Both the position numbers and the translations under genes were made by a program. The notes beneath the pieces are model-generated. The model was not told the origin of the DNA and did not search any database. It was given only the letters and a program-made list of their open reading frames with translations. Below are positions 46,601-59,221 of a stretch of DNA of 64,000 nt, one piece after another; the first letter of the stretch is position 1, and every line of letters starts with the position of its first letter. The stretch spans positions 186,001 through 250,000 of the forward strand of contig BPJU01000003.1 in NCBI GenBank assembly GCA_026004775.1, given 5' to 3'. Source of the DNA: Pirellulaceae bacterium (GTDB lineage Bacteria > Planctomycetota > Planctomycetia > Pirellulales > Pirellulaceae).

Positions 46601-49600
46601 ATTCGCCAGCCTGGCCAACCTGCTGCCGCTGGCGTTGAACTCCCTGGCGTTGCAATTCCATGACAAGGAGGACCTCAGCAATATCAGCATCTTGGCCGGA
46701 CTCACGTTGTCCCAGGATGTCATCGAGGTTCTGGAGCAGGCGATCGGTGACCAAACCGAAATCACCCTGTGGACGGGCGAGAAGCAAGATCGCCCCGCTC
46801 AGCCGAACAGCAATGGTTTTGCGTTTCAGGCGGCCGTGCATCTGCCGAGCCTGCTCGAGCCATGGAGCTCGCTGCCGCTGAGTGTCTCGGGACCGTTCTG
46901 GCTGGCCGTGGACGACTGGAAGGTGGGGAACCTTTATGCGGATACGGTGATCAGCTTGGGCTCATCCGGCGAAGGCCGTTGGTCGGGCACGGCCAGTCTG
47001 GAGATCACGTTGGCCGAGTCCGCAACACCCGGCCCGAATGATCCGAAGGTGGATTTCCGCGCCAGTGGCAGTCTGCTCATCGATCAGATCGAGAACGTCG
47101 ATCAGTCGCTGGCCGAGCGATTCAATGTAGCAGCCAATCAGTCGGCGACGCACACGCGGCTCATTTTCACCGGAGTTGCTCAGGCCGAGGGGATTACGCT
47201 GGCGGGGATAGAATTCGTCGCAGGCGTGCAGGTGACAGGCGCTCTGGAGAACCTGGCAGTAGCCAACGACCCCGTCAATCTTCGGGCAGCTCTCGAACTG
47301 GCAGAGGTCACGGGCAGCTTCTGCGTCCCGCTCGGTGATCTACTCGAATTGTGCGGAAGCGGTGTGATCGCTCCGAACAGTTCCCCGCAGATCACTCTGA
47401 ATGACATTTCCGTAACGTTCAACGATTCGGTGAGCGTGCCGGAGGCACTCCGCTCTCTCACGTTCACCGCCGGCAACTTCGGCATGGATCTGGACGGATC
47501 CCTGTACGTTCTGCCGGGAGCATTCCTGAGAGTTGATGGGGATAAGAGCGGAATTGCCGAGCGACTGGGATTGCCGGCCTGGCTACCGATAGACGTTACG
47601 GCCGCCGGTATCCGATTCCTGGACGAAAACGGCCAGCCGGTGGAGGTGAGCGATGGTCAGCAAGCCATCAAGCTCTCCGACCCGGCCAACTATACGCTGG
47701 TCGTGTCGGGAGGGATTCGCAACGATGCGTCTATTCCCCTCCGTGGAAGCTTCCAGGACCTGGAGGTGGACCTGGGCAAACTGTTGCGCGGCGAGTTCCC
47801 GATTCGTAATCTGGCCGGGGTGACGATCGGCATTGAGCCGTTTGAGCTGCTGGAGGGAATTCCGGCAAAGATCGGCGGGAAGCTTGGATTCGGCAGTGTC
47901 ACGTTAAGCGATAACCGCGAGGTTCTGTACGGGCGGCTCAGTGGTTACCTCCAGTTCGATTCGTTCGGCTTCGGTGCGGAACTGGTCATCTCCGAGAAAG
48001 GGCCGGTGTTGGCAAGGGCACAGGTACCGCTGGGGATTCCTCTGGATCCGTCCGGGACGATCGTGTTGGAGGGTGTGGAAGGAGGCATAGCGTTCGGCGA
48101 GGAACTCGTCCCGCCGATCGACAACCCGACTCAATTGATCGACACGAACCGGTTCGTCGACATTCTTGATCTGTCGGACGAACGGATTCGAAGCGTCCTT
48201 GAGGCGCTCGATGACTCCAGTGACGGGACCTGGAACAAGCCGTTTACCGTGGGGCTGACCGGAACGCTCACATCCGTGGCGGCGCCGGGGATTCTGCAGG
48301 GGAACGTCACGCTGGCCTACAACGTGGGGCTTCCGATCGCCGGCGAGGAGTTCCGCCTGAAGCTGGTGGGCGGGGGTGAAGTGACGCTGTTCGGCATGCC
48401 GCTGGGGCGCGCCGGCGTGATGCTGAACCTGGACGATCCGCTCGACCCGCGCTACGATCTGGCCTTCCGGGCCCCTGCGCCGGGCAACCCGCTCGGCTTC
48501 CTGCTACCGGCCGCCGGCGAGCTGATTGTGTCGGCGCAGGCAGGTGGGCTTTTCAAAGCCCCGCTGCTGGCCCTGGTCGACTTTATCACCAACGACGTAC
48601 CCGGCCTGCTGGACAGCAACGAAACAGCTACGACTCTCGACAACGCCGTGCGCGATTACTTCCGATCAACCGGCGATACACCGCTATGGGGAGCCATTGA
48701 AGGTTTACAGCAGTCGTCCAATCCTCCTTTTGCGAATGTTACTCGCGAGAACATTACTGCCGCCCAGTTTTTCACTGCGCTGCAAAGTTTGATACCGAGC
48801 AGTCTCGACCAAATACCATTGGACAGCAATGGCGATCCCGCCGTCGGCCTCCATGCGAACGAATTGCTTCAGGCCATGTGGTTCATCGCCGGCAGGGCAG
48901 GTGAAGATTTTCTGACCGCGTTTATCACAAAGGCACAGCAGAAAGTTAATGACATATTCGACGCTATTTCGCCTTCTTTCACGTTGGAGGGACTTGTCCA
49001 ACCCGCGTTCTTCGGCTTCCCGATCGGGGAACCGACCGATCGCGTTTCCGTTCATTTCGGCAAACTCGATTCGGGTGACTACAGCCTGGGGCTGGGGTTG
49101 ACCACGAGTCTGGTGGCCAGTGCCAGACGCCAGGCGGACTTGATAGGGCCGGGGGTAGGGGGCCTGTTTGCCACCCTGGCCACACAGGGGTTCGAGGACC
49201 GCATCCACCTGGACGCTCAAGTAAAGCTCCCTGTCGACGCGGTACGCGCCATGCTCACCGGTGCGGCCGGCGAAGGTTATGACTCCCTTCCCGATCAACT
49301 GGCGGCCGCCTTTAACCCGATGGCCAACTGGGAGGTGGCTGTCGAAGGGCAGATCTTCTGGCTCGGATTTGAAATCGGCCAGATTGACGGCATTCTTTTC
49401 GGACCGCAGGATCAAAATGGTGACGGCGACCCCGATAACCCGAACAGCCTCTTTGTGACCAAAGTCGTCAACCTCGACCAGGACGGGAATAATCAGGTCA
49501 GTGATGACGAACTGGGGGCGGCCAACGATCTTCAAAGCACAGCTATTCCGATTTACCGCACGTCGCAATATGACGCTGCTTTCCAGTACGGCGGGTTGTT

Positions 49601-52600
49601 GCTGACCGGGCAACTGCAATTGCCGCGGTTAATCAAAGACCCTGTTGGTCTGATCGCAGACGTCACCGCCATCGAGCTCCCGGAGATTCCGGATATCGAC
49701 TGGAACCAACCGCTGGAAGGGTTGCTGCAACTCGGGCAGGTGATCGACGCTTATGCAGGCCAGGAGGGGTACATACCCCAAGTGCTGGACAAGCTGACGC
49801 AAGAAGAGCCATTGGGGGCGGTCCAGATGTACGTCCCCTCACTGGCGACACTGCTCGATCCGGCCGTCAATTATCTGGTATCGGGTAACAATCAGGTCGC
49901 GCTGCTGGACGGCGTTACGGATCAGTTCCAGCAGCTTCTCAACGCGTTCTACCTGGAAGGATTCGTGGATGCCGAGATTCTTTCGTTGAATCTGGGCAAG
50001 GCGAATATCCGCGCTACGGCTTCTGGTTTTGAACTGCAAGCCCGCTCACCGTTACTGGCCGGTCTGGAAACCACGTTTGGTATCGGCATGCGGCAGGCAT
50101 TGGTCGGAGACCTGGTGAACACGATCGTGACCGGACCGCTAATGCCGGATGACTTCAGCTCAATTCTGCCTATGGACGGGGAACGCTTCGGGCGGTTCAT
50201 CGCCATGGTAGCCCAGCAGGCTGGCCTGGGAACCATCGCTTACCCGGTTGCAGCCCTGCAAGCCGGCCTGGACACGGTACGGGTAAGCCAGGTGTTGGAC
50301 AACTTCCTCGGCACGGACGTGCTCGACGCGGCATCGCCCGGTCCAAGGGCACAAGCGTCTCTGGAAATCTATACGCCGGGCTACGCGATGGCCGATCCGC
50401 ACCCGGCTGCCGAGTTGCTCGGCGACCGAGCTCCGGAATTCGACCGAGTCAAGCGGAACGGCGGTATTCGCTTCGATGCTCACCTGCAATTGCCCGGGAT
50501 TGTCGATGACGTGCGTGCCTTTGTAGAAGCTCAACCGTTCGGCTTGGAATCCGGACAAGACTTCGTTCTTCCCTATTTCACCCTGTACGGCCATATCCAG
50601 GATCTGAATATCGACGGGTTGTCGGCCGGCAGGACGATTTTGGCCGCCGACGGGCTGCTTTTCCTGCAAAAGACCAGTGACAGCCTTATCGGCAAGCTCG
50701 ATGCCGATCTGACTCTGTTGGATACCTGGACCTTCACAGCGTCGGGCGATCTGGAGATTACCGAGCCGGGCACGGTTGCCGCCATCCTTTTGGATGCCGG
50801 CTCGTCAGCCGGTGTGTTCCCGTTCGATGGTGAAACGTACCTGCTCTTGAATAGCCGTGACAGTGCTGCGTCCCGGCGATTGAACGGGCGCGATTTCGAT
50901 CTGCCGGCAAACTCTGGCCGCCTGCATATCGAAGGCAGGCTCGGGGCGGGCGGCTTTGCCGCTGCCGGAGAGTTCGACCTTCAGGCCACCGGCAACCGCA
51001 TTTCCGTCGCCGGCACGGGCGGCGTCCATCTTGGGCCGTTCGGGACACTCCAAGCGGATGTACAGGCCGTGCTCTTGCCGCCGGCGCCGAACCTGCCCGC
51101 AGCGCTGGCCGGACAATTCGCCCTCTCGGTCGATCAACTGAACCTGTCGCTCGGATTCATCCCGCTGGCACTGGATGGAAGACTGGCCGTCGCGTTCAAT
51201 CCTCGAACTGGCCAGATCGTATTGCCCGACGGCGGCGTCCTGCCGCGAGGTCCCTACGCTCGGCTCGAGGTTACCGGCAGCGATCCGGCCGAGAAGGCCC
51301 GACTGCGTCTATTCCCTCGTGACAACGGCGGTGGGGCACTGGTACTGGAAGGAGATCTGCGGGCGACGCTTGAGCATGACGAACTGCTGGTGGACTTCTC
51401 TGCCGGACTCGATGTGCTGGACGGCACGCTCCAGGCGGCCGTATTCACTCCCGGGCCGCTCCACATCATGCCGGATGGAGTCGAAGGCTCGCTGCGCGGT
51501 ACCTTGTCGGTCGGCTTCGGTGAAGGGGATGACCGCGTTGAAGCGGGAGTCGCCCTCGATGCCCACCTCGATCGGTTCGGCTGCCTGCGCACCAACCTTC
51601 CCCTGTTCAGTGAAATCGCGCTGCACGACGGTGCCTGCGAGCCATATCTCTACTTCCCGGATCGCACAATTGTCGTCAGCGAGTCGGCCGGCCAGGTGAC
51701 GATCCCGGTGCGGCTCTCCGAGCCTGTGGATCACGATGTGAATTTCAAGATCGAATTTGACGGGGTTGAGCACCAGTTCACGATCGGCAAGAACCAGACC
51801 GACGTCAATGCAGTTATCGCCTTCTCGGATGACAACCTGCCGGAACTTGACCGAACCGTCACTGCCACGCTGAAGTTCCAAAACGATCCGCCGCCGAAAC
51901 TGAGTGACCACCACGACTCGATCCAGATCGTCATTCAGGATGACGACTGTCAGGGGACGCCGGGTGGCTCGACCGGTTTCGTATTGGCCGAGGGCGTGTG
52001 TGCCGAAGTCTGGTACCGGCCGGTGGAGATCGACGTGGCGGTTCCTGGCGGCGATAGTGGCACCGTCCGGACGCAATTCGCATCGCGCGACTTGCTGAGC
52101 CTGCACGACATCTTTCCGGGCACGGTGGATGGGCTGTCGGCGACGATTCCGCTCGTGCGCGTCCTGGAACTCCATGCCGACGAGCGGGACGAGCCGGTGC
52201 GGATCGTGGCTCGGTACCTCAATCCCGGTGACAGCGTCCAGGTACGGTATGTGGCGGTGAAAGACGCACCTTTCCCGGAACATGCGACCTACGGATCCGA
52301 TTACGTGATCGACTCAGGGTTGGTCGAGTTGCGGCGGTTGAGTTTCGAGCAGCCGCATGAGCTGGCTGCGGATATCGGTTCGCTGCTGGCCGACAACGTA
52401 TACGAGATGCCCGAGCGGATCCGGCTGGTGCTCGAGATCGCCAGTCCGGTGGCTGAGCGGCAGGAGGGCGATAGTTTTAATCATCCCCGCAAGGACGTTC
52501 AGGATGCGTTGCGTGCTGCGAAGAACCGCGATACGCAACTCCGAGCGGAAGAAGCGCACATCTTCATCCGCAACGACGATCCGGAGCGGCCCACCGACGC

Positions 52601-55600
52601 GGTGATCTTTTATAACTTCGACCGGCTGAACGAAGGCTCGTATCAGTTCACCACGGATGTCACGTTTGCGCTCAACACGCCGGCCGAGGTGCTGGCCGGT
52701 CCATTCCGTCACTCCGGCGACGGGCAACCGACATCGGGTGTCGGTGTGGACAAGATCTGGCCGGAGACGCCCGAGGGGGTATCCCGCGCCGCGTCCGCAG
52801 ACGACTGGTCCCTGCCCGAGTGGTATGTATCGGGCGTGCTGGCTGGCAACCTGATCAAGAACCCTGGCGGCGAGGAAACCGAAAGCGGCGGGCGAGCGGC
52901 CTGGTGGGAGGCTCCGACCGGCAGTTTCGGGACCAGCGATCGTCTGGCGCTCGAAGGCACGCGGTCGCTGTGGGCCGGCCCGGTGCCGCGCGAGGGCATT
53001 GCCGTACTGTACCAGGATATCGACGTATCGGTGCTGGCCGACGCAATCGACCAGCAGACCGTCCGCTTCGTTTTCCAGGGGGCCATGCGCTCGCTTTACG
53101 AGTTGCCTCCCGATCAGGGCCGAATCCTGGTCCACTACCGCGACAGGCTGGGCAACGACTTGGCGGTGTTCGACTCGGGCTGGATCTCCAGCGTCCGGGA
53201 CTGGCGCCAGATCAGCGACGACCGGGTAGCGCCGACCGGAACGCGTTCGGTCCGGGTCGAGCTGGTAGGCCGTTACTCGAAGTCAACGCGCGGGAATCGC
53301 AACATCGACGTTTTCTTCGATTCTCTTTCCCTCGAGGCACAGCCCGTACGACAGCCGACTTTTTACAGTTTTACAGTCGGTCTGGAGAACACGCGGGACC
53401 TGACACCGCCCTTCGAGGTTAAAGATCTCGACGAACTGATGGTGCTGTCGATCACGGCGATCGACTTCTGGGAGCGGTCCGAGTCGCCGCGTCCGGCTCG
53501 ATGGGAACTGCGATCAAGCCTGGATAACTATCAGAGCGTTCTTGCTTCGGGCGACACAACGCAAAGTTATTTCGGGCATCACGTCCGGGTGCCGCTACAG
53601 GGGCTTGAGTGCTTGCGGCCCGCAGAGCTTCCGATCACTTTCCGGCTCTATCGTATCGGGGAGGACAACGAGGCCTGGGTGGTGGATAACGTGGCACTGC
53701 TGGGCAGCGTGCATCCGGCGGGCGTTTGCGAGGATCTCGAACGGCCCACCGCTCTGGACGACGCGTTGAGCACGCTTCCTGATCAATCGGTCAACGGGAA
53801 TGTGCTGGCCAACGACGATCGGGGCAGTGGCCTGCCGCTGGTCGTACAACTGATAGCCGGCCCTTCGCATGGAACGTTGAGCGACGGCTTGAACCCGGAC
53901 GGCTCCTTCACCTACACGCCCGATCCGGGATTCAGCGGTGAGGACAGTTTTACGTATGTCGCTATCAATGACCTTGGCTCCAGCCAAGCCACTGTGTCGA
54001 TCAGTGTCCGCAAGCCGCCAAAGGCGGTAGCCGACGCCTACTCGGTCGCCGAAGATTCGGTGCTCAGTGTTTCCGCACCGGGAGTGCTCGCCAACGATGC
54101 CGCCACCACAGCATTGGCGGCGGAATTGGTTCAGCCGGCTGCAAATGGCACCGTCGAGCTGAATGCGGATGGGTCGTTTACGTACACTCCGAATCCGGAC
54201 TTCAGCGGCCAGGATGCGTTCGTTTACCGAGCCGTAGATGCCAGCGGTCTGACTTCGGACGTCACACTGGTGAGGATCGATGTGCAGAGTGTCAACGACC
54301 CGCCCCAATTCACGCGGACCGTGATCTGCACACTGGAAGATCGGCCGATTCTGATCGACCTGGCGGATTTTGTGACCGATCCGGACACTCCGGACGATTC
54401 GCTTCAGTTCCAGTTCGCTGTCCGGCAACGCAACGGTCGCCTGACACCAGAAGAAAGGGGCGGGCGTTTGGAACGGACAAGCCGTCGCTTCTACTACACC
54501 CCCACGCGGAATTTCCACGGCGACGCGGGCCTGGTGTTGAACGTCACTGCAAGCGATGGTCAGTTCCAAGCGAAGCACGCGGTCACGGTCTGCGTTACGT
54601 CCGTAAACGATCCGCCTTTGGCTGTGTCGGACCGGGCAACGACGACCGCGGGTGTTCCGGTTACCATAGCGGTACTGGCCAATGACCGCGACGTGGACGG
54701 CGACCCGCTAACCGTCGTGGGCGTTACCCGTCCTGCCCATGGAACAACGGTGGTGAATGCTGACGGCACCATCACGTACACGCCGAATGAAGGCTTCGGC
54801 GGCCAGGACCGATTTTTCTACACGGTCAGCGACGGAAAACTGCGGCGAAGCACGTCGGTAACGGTGACGGTCGACGCGCCTCCGGTGGCGGTCGACGATT
54901 TGTACAGTGTCGGGCGAGGGCAGACGCTGACGGTAGCCGCTCCCGGCGTGCTGGCCAACGATTCGGATCCCAACGCTGATCCGATGACCGCCACCCTCGT
55001 TACCGATCCGCAGCATGGCACGCTCACCTTACACCCCAACGGTTCATTTACCTACGTTCATGATGGAGGCGCGACCGGCACCGATAGCTTCACCTACCGG
55101 GTTACCGCGGGCGGGAACGAAGACCTGGCAACGGTCTCGATCACAATCAGGGACATCAATACGCCGCCGGAAGCGGGCGATGGCACGTTCAGGATCCGCC
55201 CCGGCGAGTCGATTACGATTGATTTGAGGGCACTGGCCGAGGATAGCGAGACTTCCGATGAAAAGCTCCGCTTCAGCCTCCGCGTGCCGCCCCGGTTCGG
55301 TACGGCCACCGTCAACGGTGCGCTGTTGACCTACACTCCCGCAGCGGGATTCGAAAGCGGCCAAGATGTTTTCAGCTACCGCGTTCGCGACACGGGCCAT
55401 CTTAGCGACACGGGGCGCATCACCATTCAAATCGTTCCCAATTCACCTCCTGTGGCGGCCAACGACGCGATCACGGCCACGGGGCCAATCACCATCGGTG
55501 ACGTATCGATCAACGATACGGATGCCGACGGCGACGACTTGACATTTGTCCTGGTGACCGGTCCCTCTAAGGGTTCCGTGAACCTGCAAGCCAACGGCTC

Positions 55601-58600
55601 GTTCACGTACACGCGGCCGTCCAGTTTTACCAACGGCGAGTCGACGACGTTCACATATCGAGTCACCGACGGGCTCGGTGGTTCCGACGAAGCTCAAGTT
55701 ACGGTGACGTTGCAATCGGCTCCGCCCGCAGGTGGCGGCCCGGGTAGCAGCTTTGGCGGGAGAGGCGTTCTGTCGCGGGCCTACACGATGCAAGCGACGG
55801 TGTTCCTGGACGCCAACGGCAATGGGATTCACGACTTTTGGGATTCCAACGGCAATAGTCTACAGGATCCGCCCGAACCGCACGAGCCGATCACCGTGAC
55901 GGCTGCGGATGGGACGTACAATTTGCCGTTCGACGAACGGTTTGATCGGGACGGCGATGGCCGATACAGTCACCCTGACGGTACCATCGTAGCCTTCGGC
56001 GGGTTGGACATCGGTACGGGGCAACCGCTCCGCGGCATGCTCATGGCTCCCGCCGGTTCTCAGGTAGTGAGCCCCTGGACCACGCTAATCACGGCAGTGG
56101 CACGGCGCGAGAAGACAGCGTGGCAGGACGCCGAAGCGATGGTAATCGATCGGTTTGAGCTGCCACCGGTGGACACCACGCGAACCGATCCCATCGCGCT
56201 AGCGCTGGACGGTGCTCCGTCGGGGCCTGCTATGTTCGCCGGTGGGGCCATGATATTCGAGACCGTCTCGCTGATAAGTGAATTGCTCGCCCACTGGAGC
56301 CCTACCGGTCCTGCCGCAGTCTATCTGGCTGTTCTGGATGCGCTGGCCGCAGAAGTATTGTCAGCCTCCGACCCGATCAACCTTGACTCCCACGAGGTTA
56401 TCACCCGGGTGATGAACCGGGCGATAGCGGCACTGCAGCTAGCCATACCAGCGGAAGCCAGGAGTGTAGCTGGTGAACTGGTAGCTTTTGTCAATCGGCA
56501 AATCTGGTCCGAGCCTCCAGAGGCTAATCTGGCGTACCTGCATCAGGTAACCCACATTGAAACACTGGTACAAGATCAAATGGTAGGCGCTTGGGCAGAA
56601 GTTGCGTCTGGCAGGATGTCTCCCGCAGCCTTGCGCTCCGAATTCACCGGTGCCAATTGGGAAGCGAAACTCCGCCAAGCCTCAATGGGATTGATCGAAC
56701 CGCCCGCGGTCTCGATCGATGACGCTTCGGTACGGCTCGACAGCCTGTGGCCTGCCACCATGCCGTTCCGCGTGTGGCTGTCTCACGCAAGCCCGTTCCC
56801 GGTACGAGTCGCCTGGTCGACGTCGGATATAACGGCGCTTGCGGGGACGGACTACGAGCCTACAGGCGGCGTGCTGGAGTTTGCTCCGGGCCAGACGGAA
56901 CTGTTATTGGAAGTACCGGTGGATGCGGATCTCTCCTTCTTGCGCACCCGCCATTTCACAGTACAGTTGGGTTCACCTTGGGGAGCCGTCTTGGGCGACG
57001 CTGACGCATCGGGAACTATCGAGGGTCCGTATCCGGAGCATCCAAACCTTGATGCCGATCTGTCGCTTACCTTTCACACGGACCGCCCCAGCGCCCTACC
57101 TGGAGATTCGGTGACTGTCTTGGTAGCACTCGACAACCTCGGGCCGGGATCCGGCACCGATATAGTGGTCGATGTAAGAATCCCGGACGGATTAGAACTG
57201 CTGGGCTGGCAAAGTGACATCGGCGAGTTTATTCCGGACAGAGGCAAATGGTTCGTACCCGAGTTGGAGCCCGATCATACGGCGACTGGAACATTGCAAC
57301 TTCGGTTGACCACTGGTGAACCGCAGTGGCTGGTAGCCGAAGTGACGGCGTCGGATCAATTCGACCCGGATTCTTTCCCGAACAACCACGTGGTCACGGA
57401 AGACGACTTCGGCGTATTAGGCATAGGTCAAGCAGCGTGTTTGCGCTGGGAGGAGAACTATTCCGGGCGTGCTCGCCTGGTATGGAGCTGCGTGCCCCCC
57501 GAATCTCGGGTGGCGTTTATCGTGGGCACGATCAACGGCAATGGATTCATAGAGTCGCTGGGGGTTGATGTTCAGATCGCGGACGGCCGGCTCCTGGCCA
57601 TGGCAACGGCCGATAGCCACGGCCAGGCAGCGGTGGAAGTGACGCCGGCCGACTTGCCCGACGGTGGCTCGTGGATTTTCCAAGCGGTGACGGTCCCCGC
57701 TACGCATCGCACGGAAGTAATCGACTGGGCGCCACCCGCTCCGGTATTGCGAGCAGATGGCCTGGCCGATACGGCTGTACCACTGGCACCGGCAGTGGTG
57801 TCTGAAGTCTTCGACGAAGCCATCCGCCGGTGGTCGCTGTGGGCTTTGGACGAGGGCCGCCAGGCCCTGCTCGAGCAACTCTCGGTCCAAGTCGGTGAGC
57901 TACCCGCGGATGTGCTGGCCGCCTACCAGCAAGGAGTCATCATCCTTGATCGTGATGCCGCCGGCCACGGCTGGTTCGCCGACCCAACGCCACTGGACGA
58001 TCAAGAGTACCTTGTGGTCGGCCCGGGCCAGAAGCAAGCCGCCGGTGGCCTGGCCGAACAGCGTATCGACCTGTTGAGCGTCCTGATGCACCAGATCGGC
58101 AAAGCGTTGGCCTTCGCCGAACCACCCGCTGTCGGCTTGCCCGACCCGCTTATGCTTTCCACGATTGGCCCTGGTGTACGGCGCACGGTCGCCATGCACA
58201 CCAACCTCCAGAACCGACTGGATGTCAACGGCGACGGTCACGTACAAACGCTCGATGCGCTGCTTGCCGTCAAGGCCCTGGGCCAGACAACCGGAACCGC
58301 CGGATGGCCGCTCCCGCTCGCAGCGTATGGCAATCCACAAGCGTGGCTGTACTACGACACAAGTGGCGACATGCGGTTTACCCCATTCGACGCGTTGCTC
58401 ATCGTACGTCATCTAGCGCGCAACTCACCCGGTGCTGAAGGTGAACAAGCAGACATCCAACATAACGACTCGTTCGCCCCGCTGCCGTTTGTCAGCGAGA
58501 TTGTTGAGCCTCGCTGGGGCCGTGACTCGATGCCCAAAAACCCCCAACTGCCAAAGGGCACGGATGGCGAGCAAAAATCAGCAAAGTTTTTCGAACCGTA

Positions 58601-58748
58601 CAGAGAAGCTCCCAAAGCAGCCGCTCATCGGTCAGACAAAAGGCTTATCCAAGACAAGACATGGCAAAAATGGGCCGATGGAGTAGATGCTTTGATGGCT
58701 AAATGGGATGATGATATTTTTGACGATTATAATATGGACGTCTTTTAG
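34608..58748 (+). CDS. Giant 8,046-residue multidomain secreted protein (LEPR signal, dockerin-like end)
   Basis: The N-terminus is strongly basic ([14 protein letters not shown]), followed by [11 protein letters not shown] (residues 30-40), the planctomycete LEPR-type export signal. Order of parts: right-handed beta-helix repeats with GGGxY and NTA motifs (about 45-680); a subtilase-like domain (about 1080-1490); five helical modules of about 90-100 residues alternating with Ig-like strands (about 1855-3220); a very long beta-rich region (about 3480-5670); Calx-beta (about 5680-5778); tandem cadherin-like domains with LANDxD and GSFTYTP motifs (about 6380-7036); an SdrD-like segment ([12 protein letters not shown]); a second Calx-beta-like domain (about 7365-7470); a DUF11-like domain (about 7480-7595); and two dockerin/EF-hand-like loops ([20 protein letters not shown] at 7871, and [20 protein letters not shown]). 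A local out-of-phase segment lies at 36123-36225. The likely role is a cell-surface or extracellular adhesin or scaffold. Its regulator may be the upstream sigma-kinase pair. Confidence 0.88.
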   Translation: MALRSWWKKLRRRRKRRSRPRRLQRFHQALEPLEPRLVLSTVLYVNDDAAGANNGSSWADAYTSLQTALVAAQAGDQIWVAEGVYYPTAGTDRNVAFTLKNGVEIYGGFAGSETRLDQRDWQAHPTVLSGDIDRNDKNDDGNFIAESWSHIVGNNSYNVVRGDNVDGTAVLDGFIVTAGRANSNGPGNLGEGGGIYLTNSAAPTLRNLTLSGSYVFRGGGGLSATAGSQPTLTDVSFTGNRADLQGGGMYLVDSAATLTRVSFEVNHADYSNISGGGLYAEDSTLTANEVTFRNNTGGTGGGLYATGSTLELDTVTFDGNNAGRGGGAYILQSTATIVNSSFTNNTANGGQGGGLYATGSSTNRSVITLTNTSFGNNTATGIGNGGGGIYLFKDTTLSGTDLTFRGNTAQASGGGFCACHEGNDVTLTRVVFQNNSAGGDGGAIGLSRGSQFSRLSVATIEDFVVTGNTAESDGGGIALRAGSWTLRRGLIHANTSAASGGGVYLSGRSQPSRPSRTSPFPATRPRADSAAAASIPSGDGLTLHNVTITGNTATTSGKGEGLYVSGPAGPLTMVNTIVAGNGSEDLFRDGAHDEAFIVRHSLVQRQRGAGLTDGVDGNIVGQDPLLGPLADNGGFSFTHALLPGSPAIDAGTSEGAPGEDQRGLPRPQGRGVDMGAFETQLSYAEVREHLREGLQTVHDLLPNLAPVFDLDDADHSQPYNSDLQRLELLGLPRDLAAAFELGAQDGALATLASQTLAGFLNDNRDISTREDLENLLRDHGLTPVNCGLPDAPCGPDDQIIVQIQKTIELPAQSLPFDNSASAALLPDLVGGATLEGQIQWQPKLTWTQFVGVDNQGFYLLREGGSLSLQLVADGQVRDDVDVGTVTDEFQLQLDGQFSIADTHPLEVGLLFWPSVDERIRRQTLIDSTPRQLVGITADGQAQLQLQHKLSPIELEYPGTWQVQFDNGTATQQNSPPVAFPTGREYYESLIAWYGENLRSYFGEKIGDAFSTISLPFAEVGSGAVPLAGPPDTFGSTVPARAEPQWYGDVLKLATDLLSTPNGTTSNLFVTEGDFLHRTAHIRALRYVDGSGVKVGILASGAEGVELARQLGQVPADLELYAPAGHRGGSGTAMAEVVHDVAPGAKLFIGIAAERSALADVLQWLIGDREVDIIISDVVDYAANPFRPSTAELLLGQLSEQSDNPPLFVQAAGDTYGRSYAAEVAPVLVDFEGPVWHRFDRSDSTPRLHTTLTVPARSATRLLLHTSHPGRAHELVPVEAIEGGNGAVRPKWSWAEGISVERVSNGDVRREVDDELLIVNRSDASFNLPLAVQFTDPASKNQEWIALTVVGPGSLSDKTGGALRGFAARDSALVVGSVPHETPDKLTAESAAGPAYRYDLLNDNVKEVSGVDLVAAGGVTVSGFGYGSRAFTGTSAAAAHAGAVAALLHQLAPEATASAIAEAMKSTATSVSGTAARAGGGRLDAWAAANALASTNLNPDDYQPPDDHATLLELLDALPTITLDPVPEDSEIKNLLRDRGPLPGLGIRIEARPQDYQPLSATLPFDLSAIGGIEPLGISGTVTVGLQPDVAARVGIDQDGFFLDADSRIGARVQLKAQATGLYQGVFGLGLGTDVTMTVAPDLRLVEQRSVEQQPGAATDGKLRLDDLVLNVGAIAGSISVTQLKGTAHADVVLGFLDYVDVDPKLPNSPRGGDPYIVRGVASVNGATKDGRFEFQLGNFRLANPDIDGDKKPDYSLNVLWQNILQYGSDLFNGKRPPDEPPPDRGKLAEPRPVDELDDARQAQDSLWNLIGGFQVDFDLGLDDWLSGVGDELRKWFTGDNGSGSSVEDRIDAVQPPSDPGQPPLTDEEHENKLFEAISDWWHWIRTAATFGFSPEDLFPPDGLHLNVQQKLIDAITYRIDRLMAEAVGAEPADALDKAAQAVTWVKTARFLGLPLPEKYALPSFLNENSVRLVLLDETNLTTPDGNRMGPDDQATLTVVAAVEVLQADGTYSAPIAVPGIEVTIDETGQKLATNDLGRAVFALELLEGETDLVRTVRLGLADVTLGEASARFRVPGKVAIELLEPPSAAQDSPSASVRLGEAIYVSGRLRKGLGVAGGQVVFLRGTGVLEPWFAQVTTQDDGRFFASFGAAALGLNPDDVPPEGRTGQLRIVHFDREMTRLDLPVTVLPGAPQDDAVAPDGKLADPDPSVVPPAFEQEVKDVLSDGSITPEERERLKERGREWYEQLVGLVAGGLENDADLEKLVRGFWKWQGQLELLGLNPWSVVPDGFRIDGQVRDISWILDRIRQGWTNAIDRQVHAAGDPIDRLKKAVSTAGQAQSLGEEGAPFDVEKIRQRFAITADLSQIEVIGTAEDGKIRVTPFLYQGTQQLSDVPFSLVFDAPSFLKDARLVEPRTVIVKSGQTAEVSVRLDPREVSRSSVTVDISALIDVIPVGHARVELQAETRFDVSAFINGRPEQVYRNEVSVRAGDVVLIDAELLRGTAPLSDTTVYFHLTGAGTLDRTRAITANDGIAQVAFFAPVRSQSGSSRIVATYTDGQQTLSREFIVRYAATDLFQQPSGDEQSGQQPNDNKPPETPEAKQAKQAIRDTLRDALEQGRTAPNSDDLDRIRDALEQWGKGDDADRSSVRKRLEDLIALSDDPEITPDDYQKAYQTAGRDFLDWWSAAESLGVDPRQLVGDDVFETMVQNLTGAIARGVQLADRYCEPPTIESLEQAYRSVAQYAGDYALLGLEGIAQLDRLQLLQSLPACLAGLQGPVAQTGLTEENASAVLRDWFLADPRGIAPQLQVLRQEEVSRTDHSIETYDPFKVRLHFLLGELASWQQAVGARNLLPARVLLALGAEANQQNINEAQARYNQTRLDALAGVAEAIRRARLYCEQSSPAGRGRWVEEIVFWYRQARTLGLDQLGSNALSQSEIARGPCADLIRNALTGAEVDSFAEGLELQIQSRPQTAAAFESVPVLSVPVGHEVSVRIHLRNAAGPISSYPVAVRFVGAGAVSTQDRLLTSPDGTIHLQFTAPESLQEGTDQAEAVLTVGLIHQGKWITSRLDLRIVPAEESAGGDRPAAEVLSEIQVRDALKTALIGNTSPDVADALGGWYTGQFEQGSVEGLRDRLEQSASSASPAEFRLVAEEFSRWYSSLLIFGVDTSQPPFNAAANFFNQKLQQALDRWTVEARENLNGSLAIDAIRLVASLESSLDFPLPKSSAAVAGELGLRVSVQEVNTTATEQGAVVTGRAVVSLRDASGTIKPAQITSPLSYVIQGLGSSRVLAPEGTTDPSGRFAAVAELQDGAATFELEILVGGGELAAIGAAEPFVHRVPAVTTLELVPEQSGNDLENVVLKANVLQGGKAPDAYAVRFVLEDGEGTLTDPPSGDGSAEGEVQRSLGDRKLYTPPVSGEGAATIKAELFTPAGIVTRRFTVRYSGGKVTVVQPAGQPPVSFFDRLAELLTGKGATRLLPFNNALSIGEGGGAKDWEFDFRLPTVEQLVRFGRDVGQWARENFEVVQGPNLQALLDLVTGKVNPSDPVEIVRLKFAPQLDTSPSAPLVNVDFDGALGGLVSGQATLNQPVISAQAVFGLDTHPSPLYVLTEPLPADSARADVPTGLSATHMKVDVGGSIQVQAKQGETLLGGLLEELSGSGTFSVSAIVDLGRVARSGGQGSKLRLDRLDELANVQVLFPGGTALQAFGVTAQAKLQIPGATPAGGGEGPVRVDLDGTLQYDAARDAFQFAFGGQSAGVRLGPVDLRDLSLEVRSDPLVGFLADASGEVAIPFAAVQEDSQNPTELSAELQARLAPQRFVGSITTEIGNGLPSITIGDFLRISSGSLDVVLDVLVDQSPGDERFVDPAIGPETRVAISDADGVVDFGVGQIIVDEFFASLSPEGVSLSAGLWSTLIQDVVRLDLKNVAMHLGDDQNPNLLEVGKVDVFVPALAKDPDVALASLSGTANAPVLGLQNDDGLKLKLLQDNTTLLLNLDNVEAFASLANLLPLALNSLALQFHDKEDLSNISILAGLTLSQDVIEVLEQAIGDQTEITLWTGEKQDRPAQPNSNGFAFQAAVHLPSLLEPWSSLPLSVSGPFWLAVDDWKVGNLYADTVISLGSSGEGRWSGTASLEITLAESATPGPNDPKVDFRASGSLLIDQIENVDQSLAERFNVAANQSATHTRLIFTGVAQAEGITLAGIEFVAGVQVTGALENLAVANDPVNLRAALELAEVTGSFCVPLGDLLELCGSGVIAPNSSPQITLNDISVTFNDSVSVPEALRSLTFTAGNFGMDLDGSLYVLPGAFLRVDGDKSGIAERLGLPAWLPIDVTAAGIRFLDENGQPVEVSDGQQAIKLSDPANYTLVVSGGIRNDASIPLRGSFQDLEVDLGKLLRGEFPIRNLAGVTIGIEPFELLEGIPAKIGGKLGFGSVTLSDNREVLYGRLSGYLQFDSFGFGAELVISEKGPVLARAQVPLGIPLDPSGTIVLEGVEGGIAFGEELVPPIDNPTQLIDTNRFVDILDLSDERIRSVLEALDDSSDGTWNKPFTVGLTGTLTSVAAPGILQGNVTLAYNVGLPIAGEEFRLKLVGGGEVTLFGMPLGRAGVMLNLDDPLDPRYDLAFRAPAPGNPLGFLLPAAGELIVSAQAGGLFKAPLLALVDFITNDVPGLLDSNETATTLDNAVRDYFRSTGDTPLWGAIEGLQQSSNPPFANVTRENITAAQFFTALQSLIPSSLDQIPLDSNGDPAVGLHANELLQAMWFIAGRAGEDFLTAFITKAQQKVNDIFDAISPSFTLEGLVQPAFFGFPIGEPTDRVSVHFGKLDSGDYSLGLGLTTSLVASARRQADLIGPGVGGLFATLATQGFEDRIHLDAQVKLPVDAVRAMLTGAAGEGYDSLPDQLAAAFNPMANWEVAVEGQIFWLGFEIGQIDGILFGPQDQNGDGDPDNPNSLFVTKVVNLDQDGNNQVSDDELGAANDLQSTAIPIYRTSQYDAAFQYGGLLLTGQLQLPRLIKDPVGLIADVTAIELPEIPDIDWNQPLEGLLQLGQVIDAYAGQEGYIPQVLDKLTQEEPLGAVQMYVPSLATLLDPAVNYLVSGNNQVALLDGVTDQFQQLLNAFYLEGFVDAEILSLNLGKANIRATASGFELQARSPLLAGLETTFGIGMRQALVGDLVNTIVTGPLMPDDFSSILPMDGERFGRFIAMVAQQAGLGTIAYPVAALQAGLDTVRVSQVLDNFLGTDVLDAASPGPRAQASLEIYTPGYAMADPHPAAELLGDRAPEFDRVKRNGGIRFDAHLQLPGIVDDVRAFVEAQPFGLESGQDFVLPYFTLYGHIQDLNIDGLSAGRTILAADGLLFLQKTSDSLIGKLDADLTLLDTWTFTASGDLEITEPGTVAAILLDAGSSAGVFPFDGETYLLLNSRDSAASRRLNGRDFDLPANSGRLHIEGRLGAGGFAAAGEFDLQATGNRISVAGTGGVHLGPFGTLQADVQAVLLPPAPNLPAALAGQFALSVDQLNLSLGFIPLALDGRLAVAFNPRTGQIVLPDGGVLPRGPYARLEVTGSDPAEKARLRLFPRDNGGGALVLEGDLRATLEHDELLVDFSAGLDVLDGTLQAAVFTPGPLHIMPDGVEGSLRGTLSVGFGEGDDRVEAGVALDAHLDRFGCLRTNLPLFSEIALHDGACEPYLYFPDRTIVVSESAGQVTIPVRLSEPVDHDVNFKIEFDGVEHQFTIGKNQTDVNAVIAFSDDNLPELDRTVTATLKFQNDPPPKLSDHHDSIQIVIQDDDCQGTPGGSTGFVLAEGVCAEVWYRPVEIDVAVPGGDSGTVRTQFASRDLLSLHDIFPGTVDGLSATIPLVRVLELHADERDEPVRIVARYLNPGDSVQVRYVAVKDAPFPEHATYGSDYVIDSGLVELRRLSFEQPHELAADIGSLLADNVYEMPERIRLVLEIASPVAERQEGDSFNHPRKDVQDALRAAKNRDTQLRAEEAHIFIRNDDPERPTDAVIFYNFDRLNEGSYQFTTDVTFALNTPAEVLAGPFRHSGDGQPTSGVGVDKIWPETPEGVSRAASADDWSLPEWYVSGVLAGNLIKNPGGEETESGGRAAWWEAPTGSFGTSDRLALEGTRSLWAGPVPREGIAVLYQDIDVSVLADAIDQQTVRFVFQGAMRSLYELPPDQGRILVHYRDRLGNDLAVFDSGWISSVRDWRQISDDRVAPTGTRSVRVELVGRYSKSTRGNRNIDVFFDSLSLEAQPVRQPTFYSFTVGLENTRDLTPPFEVKDLDELMVLSITAIDFWERSESPRPARWELRSSLDNYQSVLASGDTTQSYFGHHVRVPLQGLECLRPAELPITFRLYRIGEDNEAWVVDNVALLGSVHPAGVCEDLERPTALDDALSTLPDQSVNGNVLANDDRGSGLPLVVQLIAGPSHGTLSDGLNPDGSFTYTPDPGFSGEDSFTYVAINDLGSSQATVSISVRKPPKAVADAYSVAEDSVLSVSAPGVLANDAATTALAAELVQPAANGTVELNADGSFTYTPNPDFSGQDAFVYRAVDASGLTSDVTLVRIDVQSVNDPPQFTRTVICTLEDRPILIDLADFVTDPDTPDDSLQFQFAVRQRNGRLTPEERGGRLERTSRRFYYTPTRNFHGDAGLVLNVTASDGQFQAKHAVTVCVTSVNDPPLAVSDRATTTAGVPVTIAVLANDRDVDGDPLTVVGVTRPAHGTTVVNADGTITYTPNEGFGGQDRFFYTVSDGKLRRSTSVTVTVDAPPVAVDDLYSVGRGQTLTVAAPGVLANDSDPNADPMTATLVTDPQHGTLTLHPNGSFTYVHDGGATGTDSFTYRVTAGGNEDLATVSITIRDINTPPEAGDGTFRIRPGESITIDLRALAEDSETSDEKLRFSLRVPPRFGTATVNGALLTYTPAAGFESGQDVFSYRVRDTGHLSDTGRITIQIVPNSPPVAANDAITATGPITIGDVSINDTDADGDDLTFVLVTGPSKGSVNLQANGSFTYTRPSSFTNGESTTFTYRVTDGLGGSDEAQVTVTLQSAPPAGGGPGSSFGGRGVLSRAYTMQATVFLDANGNGIHDFWDSNGNSLQDPPEPHEPITVTAADGTYNLPFDERFDRDGDGRYSHPDGTIVAFGGLDIGTGQPLRGMLMAPAGSQVVSPWTTLITAVARREKTAWQDAEAMVIDRFELPPVDTTRTDPIALALDGAPSGPAMFAGGAMIFETVSLISELLAHWSPTGPAAVYLAVLDALAAEVLSASDPINLDSHEVITRVMNRAIAALQLAIPAEARSVAGELVAFVNRQIWSEPPEANLAYLHQVTHIETLVQDQMVGAWAEVASGRMSPAALRSEFTGANWEAKLRQASMGLIEPPAVSIDDASVRLDSLWPATMPFRVWLSHASPFPVRVAWSTSDITALAGTDYEPTGGVLEFAPGQTELLLEVPVDADLSFLRTRHFTVQLGSPWGAVLGDADASGTIEGPYPEHPNLDADLSLTFHTDRPSALPGDSVTVLVALDNLGPGSGTDIVVDVRIPDGLELLGWQSDIGEFIPDRGKWFVPELEPDHTATGTLQLRLTTGEPQWLVAEVTASDQFDPDSFPNNHVVTEDDFGVLGIGQAACLRWEENYSGRARLVWSCVPPESRVAFIVGTINGNGFIESLGVDVQIADGRLLAMATADSHGQAAVEVTPADLPDGGSWIFQAVTVPATHRTEVIDWAPPAPVLRADGLADTAVPLAPAVVSEVFDEAIRRWSLWALDEGRQALLEQLSVQVGELPADVLAAYQQGVIILDRDAAGHGWFADPTPLDDQEYLVVGPGQKQAAGGLAEQRIDLLSVLMHQIGKALAFAEPPAVGLPDPLMLSTIGPGVRRTVAMHTNLQNRLDVNGDGHVQTLDALLAVKALGQTTGTAGWPLPLAAYGNPQAWLYYDTSGDMRFTPFDALLIVRHLARNSPGAEGEQADIQHNDSFAPLPFVSEIVEPRWGRDSMPKNPQLPKGTDGEQKSAKFFEPYREAPKAAAHRSDKRLIQDKTWQKWADGVDALMAKWDDDIFDDYNMDVF

Positions 58749-58886
58749 CTAGACAGCGTCTCTTCAGGAGATAGAAAGGTGGCTCGTTCAACATTTCCGA
58801 GCGTGTAACTGGTTTGCCATAAGTTAGGCCATCGACTTCCTGCCAACCTCGCGGTTGAGCTACCCATTTGGCCAAGTCGAGATTTT
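58749..58886. other. Gap downstream of the giant gene
   Basis: No gene or clear terminator is seen between the giant gene's stop and the target duplication of the miniature element. Confidence 0.3.
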
Positions 58887-58894
58887 CTCGACCA

Positions 58895-59107
58895 GTAACC
58901 GTTCACGGTTGACAAATAAAGAAAACGATATTGGTTTAGGGGGTAGCGGAAGTCGCAAGGCGGAACGCGCCAGCGTTCCGCCGTAAGACTTCCGCATTGA
59001 AAAAATCCTCGCGAAGCGTCTACTTTCCGTATGCGGAACACGCAAGTGTTCCGCACTTTCAATGGTAAGGCACCGAACGGCCCTCGAATTCAACCGTGAA
59101 CGGTTAC
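58895..59107 (+). mobile_element. MITE-like element with intact ends (IS66-type)
   Basis: This is a 213-bp element with 18-bp perfect terminal inverted repeats, GTAACCGTTCACGGTTGA at 58895-58912 and its exact complement at 59090-59107. It is flanked by the 8-bp direct repeat CTCGACCA at 58887-58894 and 59108-59115. IS66-family elements characteristically begin with GTAA and duplicate 8 bp, so this is probably a non-autonomous IS66 derivative. Inside are two strong hairpins, a 50-nt one at 58946-58995 and a 22-nt one at 59033-59054. There is no transposase. A diverged reverse-oriented copy lies at 2462-2673 and a fragment at 107-162. Confidence 0.88.
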
Positions 59108-59221
59108 CTCGACCATTACTTGCGTGGACGCCGCTGCTTGGGTGTGTTTCCTGGTGGTGGCGGTAGGCTGCGAAGAGCGGCATCTGCCGGCAGACAGTTA
59201 CGGCACGTTTTCCGACAGGCT

